Origin: Monomorium pharaonis
Taxonomy: Eukaryota > Arthropoda > Insecta > Hymenoptera > Formicidae
Assembly (NCBI RefSeq): GCF_013373865.1
Contig: NC_050474.1
Span: 17,118,042 to 17,182,041 of the forward strand
DNA length: 64,000 bases
Direction of reading: 5' to 3'
Part shown: piece by piece, positions 37,376-49,428 of the stretch
Position numbering within the stretch: position 1 is the stretch's first letter
How the letters are laid out: every line of letters begins with the position of its first letter
Made by a program: the position numbers and the translations under genes
Notes under the pieces: model-generated
Seen by the model: the letters and a program-made list of their open reading frames with translations, nothing else
Database searches by the model: none
Told to the model about the DNA's origin: nothing

Positions 37376-40300
37376 AATACTTATTAAAAAATACTTATAC
37401 TAAGGCAGAACTGGAAAAACCCTCATTTTCCTCTTCGATAGAATGGCAGATCAAGTATTCAAGAGTATTTTGTGTCTCAAAGCCTCTCTACCTTAGCCAT
37501 TCGGAAGTGGCGTTAAACTGTAAATCCTATATATATCTGCATGCACGTAATTTTCCCATTATAGGAATATGTAAAAAGCATTGGACAACGTCACAAATAT
37601 TTTAAAAACTAACATTTGTGCGTGTGCGTGTGCATTATAAAAAACAGTATTTTTTATAGATACATACTTTGAATAAATACTTTTATAATTATTTTTTATT
37701 TCAATTATTTTTTCTAGCCCTACAGGTCATTTGCCGATTTTTCTAAAATGCATTATGTAATCCATTATGTTTGTATTACGTACAAATATTACGCATAGAA
37801 AGAATTTTCTTTTAGAATTTATTTCCAAAAGTGGATTAACAAATTTTGAAAAATATTTCATTGTATTTTGGTAAATTTAATCAAATTTAAATAACCAATT
37901 TTCTAATTTAAAAATATTTAAACATTTAAAAATTGTTAAAAAATAGTTTTACATTTTACTATAATTACAATAGAACTCCTTGAGTCCATATTGCCTCACA
38001 AGCTAAAAATCTTTATTTTAGCGCTAAGAAAACTTATTTCTTAATTTTACTTTTCTTTTTCAAGTAACGTTTATATAGAATAGAATATTTATAGAATATT
38101 TTCTTGATAGTTGTAAAACATACTCATAATTTACTTGAAACAAATAGTGTTTATTTAAATTTTTTCTATACATATACACAAAAAATACATACTGTAAATT
38201 ATAATACTTAAATTAAGTAATTACTTGTTTCAGCATATAAATTCATTATAATCATCAAATTTATGAAAAATATATTATAAATTTCAATTTTTTTAAATTA
38301 ATATATACTTTAACAAAAAATATTAAAACAAAATCTTTTAAACAAAAATTTTATTTGTTTATTATTCTAATTTTTATTCTATAAAATTTTATGATATTCT
38401 TTGAAAAAGTAGAAAATTCTTTTGTTGACTGATACAATAAGCTTTTTAAATTTGTGATTTACTATTTTAAACTATTTTAACACTATTATAAAAAATTTGT
38501 CGAAGATGATCGTTATTTTCCAAAATAAGAAAAAGTAAATTGAATAATCGCTTTTGTTAGAAGTAGAATTGACATTTTTCTATATTTAATTAGGTATTGT
38601 AATTTTAAAGGTAATTCTTTAAAAGAGAAAATTTTTTCGTATATATTATATATTATTTTAACAAAATTTGAACGGTATATACAGAAAATTATGCAAAAAC
38701 AAAAAAAATGCTAAATTGAAGGTTTCCGAATTGGTGATGCAATTAAAAAAGTGTGTATTATGTTTATATATTATATACTTTTATTAATATACAAAACACA
38801 GAACAAGAAATGAAAAGAAAAGTCACGGTGAAGTAAAAATGTCAGCGACCAGCTCGGCGATGTCGGAAAGCGACGCACACGAAAGAGGCTAAAACGGAGA
38901 AAGAAGGAGACGCGCAGAAGACGAAGAAGCATATTATACATACTGTGACTTTGCGCAGCACCGTCGGATAAAAATATTCCCGCGCGAAAATAGAACCGGC
39001 AACACTCCGGCACGGCCCACCGAACACCCGCAATTCCTGAGCCATACTTGGCCTAGTCGATCGGGTTACAACGCGCCTCGGGAGAATCCGCCTGGGTGCC
39101 GGTTATCATTTGGTTACCTCGATCTTGATACAAAGCTATTAGCCATTAAGACCTCGAAAACAATCAAGGAAATGCAATCGAGGCGAGTACTTCAGCTCTC
39201 CGTGTTCGCGTAACATCAGACGTATCAAATTTAAACTTCAAAGAAACGTATTCGAACAAAGTTCTAATGAAAATATAGATATAATAGGTATGAAATTACA
39301 AACGAGAGATCTTTTCTTTTAGTTTCTTGTATAAGCAAGTAAGATTAGTCGATTAATTGTAATTAAATTGAATAATTTCCTATCAAACTTGGCTTCTTTA
39401 CATGAATATTCAATAGGCAATAGAAAAATTAAAATTTACGAATTCAAAAATAGTCTTTGGAAAATTATGATTTTTCTGAAACAAATATTTCTGAAACAAG
39501 CTTCGAGAAATATCTAATATTTATAGAACTTCAAAAAAATTTCAGAAAGAAAATTTTTTTAACGCATAAAGTTTGAAAATTCAAAAAACTAGACACGTGA
39601 AATTTTTAGACCGAAAATCTAGGACTCTGAATTTAAATTTTAAGTTATTCCTACAAATGTAAGTTGTTTTTTTTTTTAGATTCTCTAGCTTGTACGGTTT
39701 CAAGAATTTATCAACCAAGCTACAAGAGTGCAAGAAGGCAAATGTTTCAGATTTTAAAGCACTGTCATTTAAATTTTTCAATGGATTTTAAAATTCACAT
39801 AAACGTGCTCCAAAAAAAGCGTGATTAGTGGAAAGTATTATTGCCGACATGTGCTGATGGTGGCTCGTTTTCATTGAAGACCAGTTATAGAATGATGCAG
39901 GCGGGCGCGTAACTACAATTTATTTTTTGGCTATTTTTAGCGTTTGGCGTAGCGCCACTATTTTCGGTTCTCTCAAATTTCTCACTCCATATTTAGGATT
40001 ATGGCTGACGGTATCCCGCCGTACTAGGCATTTATGATTGCTGAAGCGTATCACATTATACCGTTGCATATCTAATTTTATTCGAGACGTTGATCAGATT
40101 AAATCATAACGAATGGTGGCCTCGCTCTAAAACGTTATAGATGCAACCAACTGTTTATAAAAAGATATTTCAAGAATCCGTCATGGATTCCGTCCGACTT
40201 CTCCATTTACGGCTTAATACTTGTAATACATAAAGGAGCATAGATATAAATCGATTTAATTAATTTTTCCTTTCCTTTCACTTTTTCAATGAAAGATATT

Positions 40301-40884
40301 TGGACAGATGTCAAACTTGACTTGTTCGCAGGCAACAAGTGGACGAATGTTCGGAACGGACGTTTGTTCCGCGGGAAAACATGTGGTCTTCCGCACTATT
40401 GGCAGAGGCGCAACTAGGTTAAAAACGGTCGACTGCAGTGCTCCTGAACATGTCAAGGTGATGCAACGGCCGGAAAAAAGTAATTTCCTTTGGAAAAGAT
40501 TTTTTTTCTGTCTCTCTCTCTCTCTCTCGTAACCGATCGTTAAAATGTCCTTAAAGTTATCGATCGATTCGCTCACGTGTCTCGACCCACCGGGACAAAC
40601 CGTGATCCACTGGCCTGATTACGACGGCCGCTGTGGATCCGTAATTATACGCTAACACCCGCGCAAACAGCCGTGCGGCGTAAGCAACGGCAGCCCACGT
40701 GGAGAACAGAGCGACCCATTGTGGGGATGTTCGAAAGGCCGGTTTAATCGGAACGATTTTCATTATCCCGCCGGGTGTCTTCTCGCGCACATACAGATAA
40801 TGGCAACCCGGAATATTTGGTTTACTTTACGGAAGGTATTATAGAAGACGCAGAATGTCAATGATGTGGGACTGCTACAGTTGA
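37376..40884. other. Spacer, mainly AT-rich
   Basis: No supportable gene. GC-rich parts at 38800-39160 and 40300-40800 have frames on the minus strand; the ATG at 39045-39043 opens 34 codons to a GTATGT donor-like site at 38943 and might be a 5' exon of the upstream-running gene, but nothing confirms it. Confidence 0.4.
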
Positions 40885-41490
40885 AGTTCTTCAATTCAAG
40901 TTTATTTTTGTATTCAAGTTAAATATATAAACACTTGAATTGAAGAAATTGAATTGGGTTGAAAAATTTAGTCAACTTCATTTTTCCCAGGTAGGCGTGA
41001 TATCTTCAAAACATATCCAAACTAACTTGACATGTTAAAATTTTAACTTGACTAAAGTTTTCCAGTTCAAGTATTTATGTATTCAAGTTAAATATATAAA
41101 CACTTGAATTGAAAAAATTAAATCGGATTAACAAATTTAGTCAACTTTTTTCCCAGGTATGCGTGATATCTTCAAAACATATTTAAACCAACTTGACATA
41201 TTAAAATTTTAACTTCATTAAAGTTTTTCAGATAAATACTTGAATTGAAGAAATTAAATCAGGGTGAAACATTTAGTCAACCTTTTTTCTCAGATAAGCG
41301 TGGAATCTTCAAAACATATCTAGACTAACTTGACATGTTAAAATGTCAACTTATTAAGGTTTTTCAGTTCAAGTACTTATGCATTCAAGTTAAATATACA
41401 TGTAAATACTTGAATTGAAGAAATTGAATCATGTTGAAAAATCAAGTCAGCTTTTTTTCCAATTGTAGACGTAGATTCTTCAAAACAAAA
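40885..41490. repeat. Degenerate ~170-bp tandem repeat, about 3.5 units
   Basis: The landmark GCGTGATATCTTCAAAACAT recurs at about 40986, 41160, 41297 (GCGTGGAATC) and 41468 (diverged), and TATTCAAGTTAAATATATA near 40911, 41079 and 41385. The third unit is shorter by about 35 bp. Inside each unit TTCAAGT and ACTTGAATTG form short complementary pairs. Confidence 0.75.
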
Positions 41491-42764
41491 CCCGCAGACT
41501 TGTGCGACTCAAAGGAGAAACGCGCTAATCCGTTTGAGATCCGTTTGAACTCATTCAATATTGAACAGTACCGATTATTACCTGTAACGGGAAAGTTACT
41601 TTCCGGCAACATGAACGTATCGTTCCTTGACGAGTCCTCTTCTTGAATAAGACCGCGATCGACAGCTGTTCCCGTCTGCGCCGCGAACGTTTACGTTACC
41701 CGAGCGATTTTCACGCACGATCGATTTCCCGTCAAACCGAATGGCACGACGGTCATTGTTGAACACGAGCAATTGCACAAATCACAGGCGGCGATTAATC
41801 ACCTTTGTCCGAGTCGTTCAATGCATCGCCCACGCAATCAGCTCTACCTCGCGTGATTCCTCGGCAGGCGGGATATCGAGAGTGTCTCGAAGGAAAGGAA
41901 GATACGAAAGAAGAAGGAAACGTGTGAATAAACTTTCAGGTAGATTAAAAAATAGGAGTTACGTAGGAACTGTATCGATCACGAGAAAAATAGAAAGACC
42001 GCGACTATGTAAGGAAAGAAAGGGAGCGGAGAGAAAAAAACCCGGGAACCGGATAGAACGGAGCGGAGTGTTTTGAAGCACTTTTGGCACTGTTACGAGC
42101 GGGAGTGAAGTGGACAAGCGACAACTCCACCGGGAGCAACGTCTACATCTCCGCCGAAGGTAGACGGGAGGGGGGGGAGGGAGAGGAAACGGCGCGGACG
42201 GCAAAGACGACAACCGCGAGAACGACCAACCCTCCGCGGGCCAAGAAGAGCGCGAGCGGCGGACGCGCGGGCGTATATTCTCGATTTGGGCGGATGGAAA
42301 TCTGAGATTGCTCCATATTGGGCTGTGCGCCACGGAGATGCTCTGTAATAGCCGAGCCCGACTTCTTCCCTCTCTTTCGCGCCCCTCTTTAGTCTCTCTC
42401 GCTCTCTCCGTCTCTCTCCTCTTCTTCTTCCTTCTCTTCTTCTACTATACTATTACTTCTTCTTCTTCTTCTCCCTCTTTCATATTCCCTCCTGTTCTCA
42501 CTTTGACGTATAAATGTGGATGTGTGCGACCGTCTCTATCTTTCTCGCTTTATTTTCTCTTGCTCGAACCTCCTTCCCCTCCCCCCCCCCCTCTCTCTCT
42601 CTCTCGTATGATGAGACCAACGAGGGTATATTTAACCCCGCGAACCACCAACGAGGAATCGAGCTGCGTACAAGCCACTTCTCGTATTTGGTCCTCCTCT
42701 TTTTCTTCGTTCCTCGTTCCAACCACTCGCGAATAATCGAAGAAACTTCTCTTAGCAGTTGCTA

Positions 42765-42806
<42 letters not shown>

Positions 42807-42840
42807 TACTCACTCATTCATTCACTCACTCACTCACCGT
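41491..42840. other. CpG-rich island ending in C/T-rich tracts
   Basis: 41640-42350 is GC-rich with many CpG; 42360-42800 is a pyrimidine-rich stretch with CCCCCC, TTCTTC and (CT)n tracts (42770-42801). Long frames here arise from this composition. It resembles a promoter region; no first exon could be defined. Confidence 0.4.
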
Positions 42841-43980
42841 TCAGACATTTATTTTTCTGTTTAGTTAACAAACTTAAGATGTTGTGTCTTCGAAAAAATA
42901 ATTGACACCAATTATTCCATTAAAAAAACTTAAAAACTAAAAAAAACTTTTCAAGGTAGGGTGAATTTTAAGATGCTCTTGAGTATCGATATTTAGCTTA
43001 GTAACTGTGTTGCATCATTAGGAGATCTACTTAATTCATTTATATGTTTTATTTTGGAATATTTTTGTTAACTGATCGATAGGTTTCTTAATGATAAAAC
43101 TAAAATTAAATTGTGCTTACGCTAATACAAAAATGCCATAAACAGTAGAGATCCATTATTAGACAGGTATTATTGGACGTTACAAATCTGAAATATCAAT
43201 GCTATGATCTCCTTAAATTTGATACTGCAAGCAATACTGCAATCGCGATACAATTCTAGATATACGCAATTCAATTTTTCGGAGTAGAAGAATATAATAA
43301 CAATTAGAGAGTATATTATATTTTAGTATAAGAAACTGAAAAATTTTTGGGAATTAAAAGAAAACTGCTGTACATATTTCATAAATATTTATAAATTTGT
43401 CATAGATAAATAAATTTTCTCTATGTTCTATTGTGTATTTACTACTTTCACTTTTAAAAGTATAAAATAGAAAATAATAAAAATAATAGAAAAATAGCAC
43501 ATGTTTCACGGATATGCAGATATAATTTAGATACTCAATAAACAATGATAAACAAATTTATTTGGAAACATGTTTAGAGCAGAACAGAAAAATAAACATT
43601 TTTTTAATAAATGTATTCTTTAAATAAAATTTTCTATTAAATTTATTTCAATTTCTATACCGGCACTATGATACTTTTGTAACTGTAATTATAAAGAAAA
43701 CAAAATATTTATTGTAATTATGTCCTTCCTTATAAACACACGCCAAAAATTTACATGTATTATCCACTTCTAAGGACAGATAAAGAAAATAAAACTATAA
43801 GAAACTTTATTTATTTATTACTACATAAAATTATTATTATATCAAATTACTATATATAAAATCTTTTAATGGATGGAACATCAACTCGTTATCCGTTATT
43901 AGCTTAGAGGAACAAGCACAGTTCGTTCTCTTACTCCCTTTCCATTAGAAAAATTGTTCTCACAATCAGTTTTAACGATA
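42841..43980. other. AT-rich spacer
   Basis: Nothing recognisable: no exon, repeat ends or RNA gene. Confidence 0.5.
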
Positions 43981-45806
43981 GAGTAAAATGACTTGGAATA
44001 AACGGCTTCATTAACCGATGCGAATATATACGAGCTCGCAAGAGATCGTCTCCGGGACGTCTCGCGATATCAGTCAGTCGCTACATCGAATCGCTTATCG
44101 CACGTGAATACCGAATAACAGCCGGCAGGACCGATGCAACGACATTCGCGCGGCCAACGGCACCAGGCCGATAAGTGAGCTAACGAAGAACCAGCGTAAT
44201 CCGGCATAACGCGTTATCTCTCCCGGTTAATGAGCCTGAAGGCCTCTCCTCTCTGTTGCCGGAGGAGGCTTCAGGTTTCCCACACGGTGGCTACGCGCCG
44301 CCGGATGACGCCCGATATACTCCGAGGCACTTCCCCCGTCCACCTCGTAATGTACGTAATTTATTGCGCGTCTGCGTTGCACAAATGCATTTCGACCGCC
44401 GGATCATTGCGATCGCCATATACATCCCGGTGCGATTTAACGCGACTCCGAAGAAGTGCACTTGTAAGCCTGGGACTTCAAGCGCGCGCTTGAAAAGGCG
44501 CGGACTTTGTTAATGAGATTGTTAAAAGTGGAGCGGAAAGTTGATAAGGGGGACATTTGGCGCTTTCTCAGACCGGCTTATGTACGTCCCTTTTTAATGC
44601 GTAATGCTTTCAAAGGTTTAAATTATAATCTTCTGCGAGATAATTGGCCATTAAATCAATTTTTTTAGACGAAAAACACGTGCGAACATTGAAACATATA
44701 TAAACATCTTTCGTGTTGATATTAATGGCACACCTTAAGATCGATTTGAAAGAGATATAACTTTGAATGTTTTTTAACGAAAATATTTTTTTGTACATTA
44801 AACAAAAAGGTTGAAGAATTTCCTGTGAAAATCAAACACGCCTTCTTTTAAATCTGGTTTTTAATGCAAGTTATTTTATCAGTAGCGTGAGTAATTTTGT
44901 TCTGGCAAGAATCAAGAAACAAAAAAGATAAATAAATAAATATTGAGATTTGATAGAATATTATAAATAAATAAATACAAAATTTCCGTAAGAAATGATG
45001 ATTTCGATGTCGAATCGATGTCGATTTCTCACTGGAATGCTTTTCCTCCTAAGACACGCGTCTCCTTCCTATCGCACTCGTTTAACGAAAATTCAAGAGA
45101 TCACCGTTTCTTCGCGGCGTTCTGGGAATTAGCGCACTAAAAATACCATTACCGTCGCGGTGCCGTAAGAACGACGTATTGTCGGCAGGAGCGCGCGAGA
45201 TCCAATCGCCGGGGCGGGAGAGGGGGGGGAGAGGGATTTAAACGCCATTCCGCGAACGCGCGTCGGATAAAATGCGCGAAGTTGAAAGTAGCTGTTGACA
45301 TATCGCTGCCAGGTATTGGGACACATCGGGGCAAGTAGGCGGGGTGGTTTAACCTATACAGGATATAATATACGCCTCCGCAGAATCGACGCCGCGGAGA
45401 TGACAGTCGCATAAAATATCAACGCGGCTCGTCCATGCGGCGGGAAAATCCTCGATACAATGGGCTCCGCGGCTCCGATTGCCCGCGTGACTGTTTTATC
45501 TGCCATTTAAAACTTATAACGCTTACGCACGCGGGTCTTGTATCCAGCCGGCGTAATAATAATCATCAACAGTGTAAATGCCAACTTGCGCGCCTTGCGC
45601 AACGCGACCCAGATAACGTCTGGGAACAGCCACCTGATTCCCGACGCGCGAGCGGAAGTACGCTTCGATGACGCTGACGAAACGTGTGTTGCCGCGCGTG
45701 GGTGACGATTTTGGTGCTGAGCCTTAGTTACCGTAGATGTCGAGGGCGAAGGAGCTTCTCACCGTTCGCCCGTGAACGTCGACCGCAGTGATTCCAAGGA
45801 ATATTT
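43981..45806. other. CpG-rich segments with a half MITE
   Basis: 43990-44540 and 45040-45800 are CpG-rich and separated by AT-rich DNA. Overlapping frames on both strands show no domain. 44992-45034 (ending TCGATTTCTCACTG) is a half copy of the TCGA-rich MITE at 36830. The islands may be regulatory. Confidence 0.4.
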
Positions 45807-46960
45807 CCCGGGTAGCAGATTAATATTAATCATTAAGTATTGAAATTAACAATCGTTGTCTTATATGCAGAGTATAAATAAATGTTGCATATTTTAAGGA
45901 TATATTTCCTACTGATCAAAACATCAAATTAAAATTCATGTAAACATAAGTCTGGAAAGATTTGGTTTCTGAGATAAGAGGAATTTCATTGCGAAATATA
46001 TATGGTAGTATATATTATCGTATACGTAAAAAATATTGTAGATAAGATTATGGATTTTTTCAAAATAAAACTTCCACAGATTTTTTGATCGCCTTTAAAT
46101 TTCAAAGTTGGAATAAATCTGTTTACAATAAATAAAAGTCTTTTACTGATGAGAAATTATTCCATTTTAGGATAAAAAATAGTCTTGACATAAAATTTTT
46201 TACTTATTTTTTTATAAATAATAAGATATTACAAATTCAGAGTATAAATATGATAAATACACGTACGGAAAAAATTTTATAGTAAAAATTACGCTAATTA
46301 AATTAATCATGAGCCAACGAAGAAATTATGAAAATTGTTATTATGTTTTTCATCAAATTATATATATTTACATTATTCATAATAATTCTCTGAAATTCCT
46401 ATTGTTAGTTCGTGGTTACTATCATAATACTTTTTGATATAACATATTTTAAGGAGGTATATCTATTAATCAAACATACAAAAATTCATATAAACATAGG
46501 ATTAAAAACGTTTAGTTTCTGAGATAAAAGAAATTTCATTGTGAAACAGTAAAATATTTCAGAAACAAAGCAATGGATTTTACGTCAAAATAAAGTATCT
46601 CATAAACTATTAATTTTGTACAGCTCTACTTTAGTATTTTTATGTGCAGAATAATCGCATGGACAAATCATATGTAAAAAAAATCATATAATTTTATTTG
46701 GAAAAATGGAACCTTTATAGACCTTCATAGACTTGAAAGTGTTGCTTTTAAAATGCAAATCGTTATTTTAAAAAATTAATATTATCATTTTTTTTTATTA
46801 ACACACATAGACCATACAATTTCTGTTTGAGACATTTTTTTGTCAATCATCATTTCCAGGATATTCCAATATTTAACAATAAAATTTCTCCTTAACATGT
46901 TTTTAAACATATGTTTATATAAACTTTTTAATATTTGATCAATGGGGAAATATGTCCCTG
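45807..46960. repeat. Old repeat with direct and inverted copies
   Basis: About 105 bp at 45890-45995 recurs in direct orientation at 46442-46545 (shared: CATATTTTAAGGA, AAATTCATATAAACATA-like, GTTTCTGAGATAA, AATTTCATTG). A related inverted part lies near 46900-46950. The block starts CCCGGGTAGCAGATT at 45807, resembling the CCCTRGTAG ends at 36987 and 47053. It is a decayed non-autonomous element or composite. Confidence 0.45.
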
Positions 46961-47052
46961 GAGTATTTGACGCTTATTAATTTATACTTTGTATAAGCAA
47001 AATCTAAAATCTACAAAACGCAGATATACACTACGTTTATCCGGAATATCAA

Positions 47053-47389
47053 CCCTAGTAGCAAAAAACATTGGCGCAATATTGCAAAGTAAAATAAAAA
47101 CAATATTTCCAATATTGTTCCAATATTGTAAAGTTGACGCTTCATCTTATTTAGCCAATTTGTCTAAGAAGAAATATTGGTTCAGCATTGGGCCAATATT
47201 AAACCAATCGATTTTTCATATTGGACATTAATTGCATTTTAATTTGGAGCCAATATTTTATAACCAATATTGGCGTTACATTGGGAAACACTGAGAAAAC
47301 ATTGGTCAATGCATTCCCAATATAACCAATATTTAACCAATATTAGCCAATAATGGCCAATATACTGCCAATGTATTTTGCTATTAGGG
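47053..47389. mobile_element. 337-bp MITE packed with CCAATATTGG words
   Basis: The ends CCCTAGTAGCAAAA and TTTTGCTATTAGGG are inverted, followed inward by ACATTGGC and GCCAATGT. The interior is a series of CCAATATT, AATATTGG and GCCAAT words on both strands. A frame across the left half is an accident of this repetition. Confidence 0.65.
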
Positions 47390-49347
47390 AAATCTTCTGT
47401 GAGAATAAAATACATAATGAAATAGAAAATAAGAAACAAATGCAGAATTGATCGTTAGCAGTGACAAGGTTGAGAAAGAAACGAAGTCACAATCTGACCA
47501 AACATTTGAAACTTGAATGTCCTTGAAACGATAATGACTTTGCCGGGGTTTATCCCAAACTTCATCCGCCTCGAAATTCATCTTCCAGTAACCAGCATCG
47601 TCGTTAACATCATTGCTTTTATAGGATCGTTAATCACTGTCGTTGCGCCCATAGTAGGCGATAAATAATTACAAAATACTTAGCTCGATCTCGCTGCATA
47701 ATGCGAGAGCTCTGACACTTGCGAGTACACCTTCGACGGAGCGCGCGTTGTTCGCTTTCGAAATACGAACGCGAAGTAATGTGATTCAGCTAAAAGTGAA
47801 GACTAGTGCAGTCCTCGTGGGGGCATTTGAAGAAGAGAAAACGAGAAAGATTTCTCGAGGCGATGATGGGCCATCTTACAGCTAGTCCAATTGGATCGCC
47901 CACGTGGTAGAAATCTGAAAGGAGGAATATAAGGCTATCCGCCGATACCGTTATTTGCCTAATGTTTTTTTTTCCCATACAAATTGTTTGATGTACGTCA
48001 CTTTTAATTTGGTAATGGCGCAACTCGCAAGTAGCTCCGTGGGCGTTTTTCATCGGAGAATGTGAGAGAGAGAGAGAGACATGATGCATTTAAATCCACT
48101 CCTGAATGTCTTTTGCTTTCCACTGATTAAGTTTTGATAAATGCGAGGTTGTTTTTGTGACACGTGTTCTCCTATCTCGTGTCAATCAACTGACTTTATA
48201 ACTAGGAATTTGTAAAGTGACTAGTCTTTTTTCATAACGGAAATATTGAGACATTTACATTTAAATATAATGCAACAAAAAATGATTTAGTTAATTAATA
48301 CAATATATTAAATGTAACAAATAATGATTCTGTGAGAAAAACTAACATCTACAGCAAAGTAGAGAAAGAGAATTGTATATTTTCCAGAGCAAGTTACAGT
48401 AAATTAGTTTGCATCTTATTGATAATTATAAACATATGCGACCTTCAATATTAATTTTGAAGAGAGAACAAAAAGTTCATTAATTTTTCATTTGTCTCCA
48501 AATTGATGTATCCACAGAAAAAAAACATAAATTAAAGCTTAGTAAAATTAAAATTAATTTCCATTTTATTTAACAATTATTGCTTCATATATAAACAAGA
48601 AATTATATTCTTTAGATCACTTGCAAGTGTTGCGAGTCTGATTGTGAGTCCTCTCGTCATTTCGCCATACTTTTACTTATTAGTTAATATTGTTTGTATT
48701 ATAATACTCTTATAATATTTCTGTAATGCGCAAGAATCAAAGATTAATTTACATATATAATACTTTTGATACTTTTGTGTGATACTATAATATACAAGAT
48801 ATTAATGCTTTTGTGATGTGCAAGATTCTGTAAAGAGCATTAATTTTTATATATTTTAGATATAAAAATGATTATAATTAAGTTAATATAATTAATTTAT
48901 ATAATTAAGTTCCGTATGTTTAACTCAAAACAATTTTATTTCAAAGTTTAACATTTCGAAAGTAGGAATAATATTCTTAAAACAAAAGTATTTCTTTTCT
49001 TTGTGTAGAAAATGCAAATAAAGAAATATCTAACGAAACACCCATGCATAAATTAAAATTCTCCATGACACCTGGTAGCCGTTTCGCAATACCACCTGCA
49101 TGCAATGAGCGCATGATCGCAAGCGAGCAGAAGAAATTATGCGAGTCAAAGATGCTACGCAATCGCGTGCATATATAATGAGAACGTGGCGCCTTTCGCG
49201 CGTTACATATTTTCCTAGCTCACGGACCCGAGAGCGCGAGTGAAAAAGAAGACTGTTAATTGAAAGCGAATCGTTCGATCGGGCGCTGATAATAATTTTG
49301 CACCGAAGAAATGTCCGCAAAACACGGTTCAGCAAAAGCGGTACATT

Positions 49348-49349
<2 letters not shown>
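47390..49349. other. Spacer without supportable gene
   Basis: 47400-48100 has mixed composition with short minus-strand frames lacking domains; 48100-49000 is AT-rich. 49040-49340 is GC-richer, directly upstream of the CT tract. Confidence 0.45.

Positions 49350-49424
<75 letters not shown>
49350..49424. repeat. (CT)37 microsatellite
   Basis: An uninterrupted CT tract. The Arg-Glu reading frame on the minus strand across it is an artefact. Confidence 0.95.

Positions 49425-49428
<4 letters not shown>

Noticed and set aside
42308..42813. Overlapping frames on both strands with Ser/Pro/Phe and Arg/Glu runs
   Set aside because: Produced by pyrimidine-rich low-complexity DNA; no recognisable protein.
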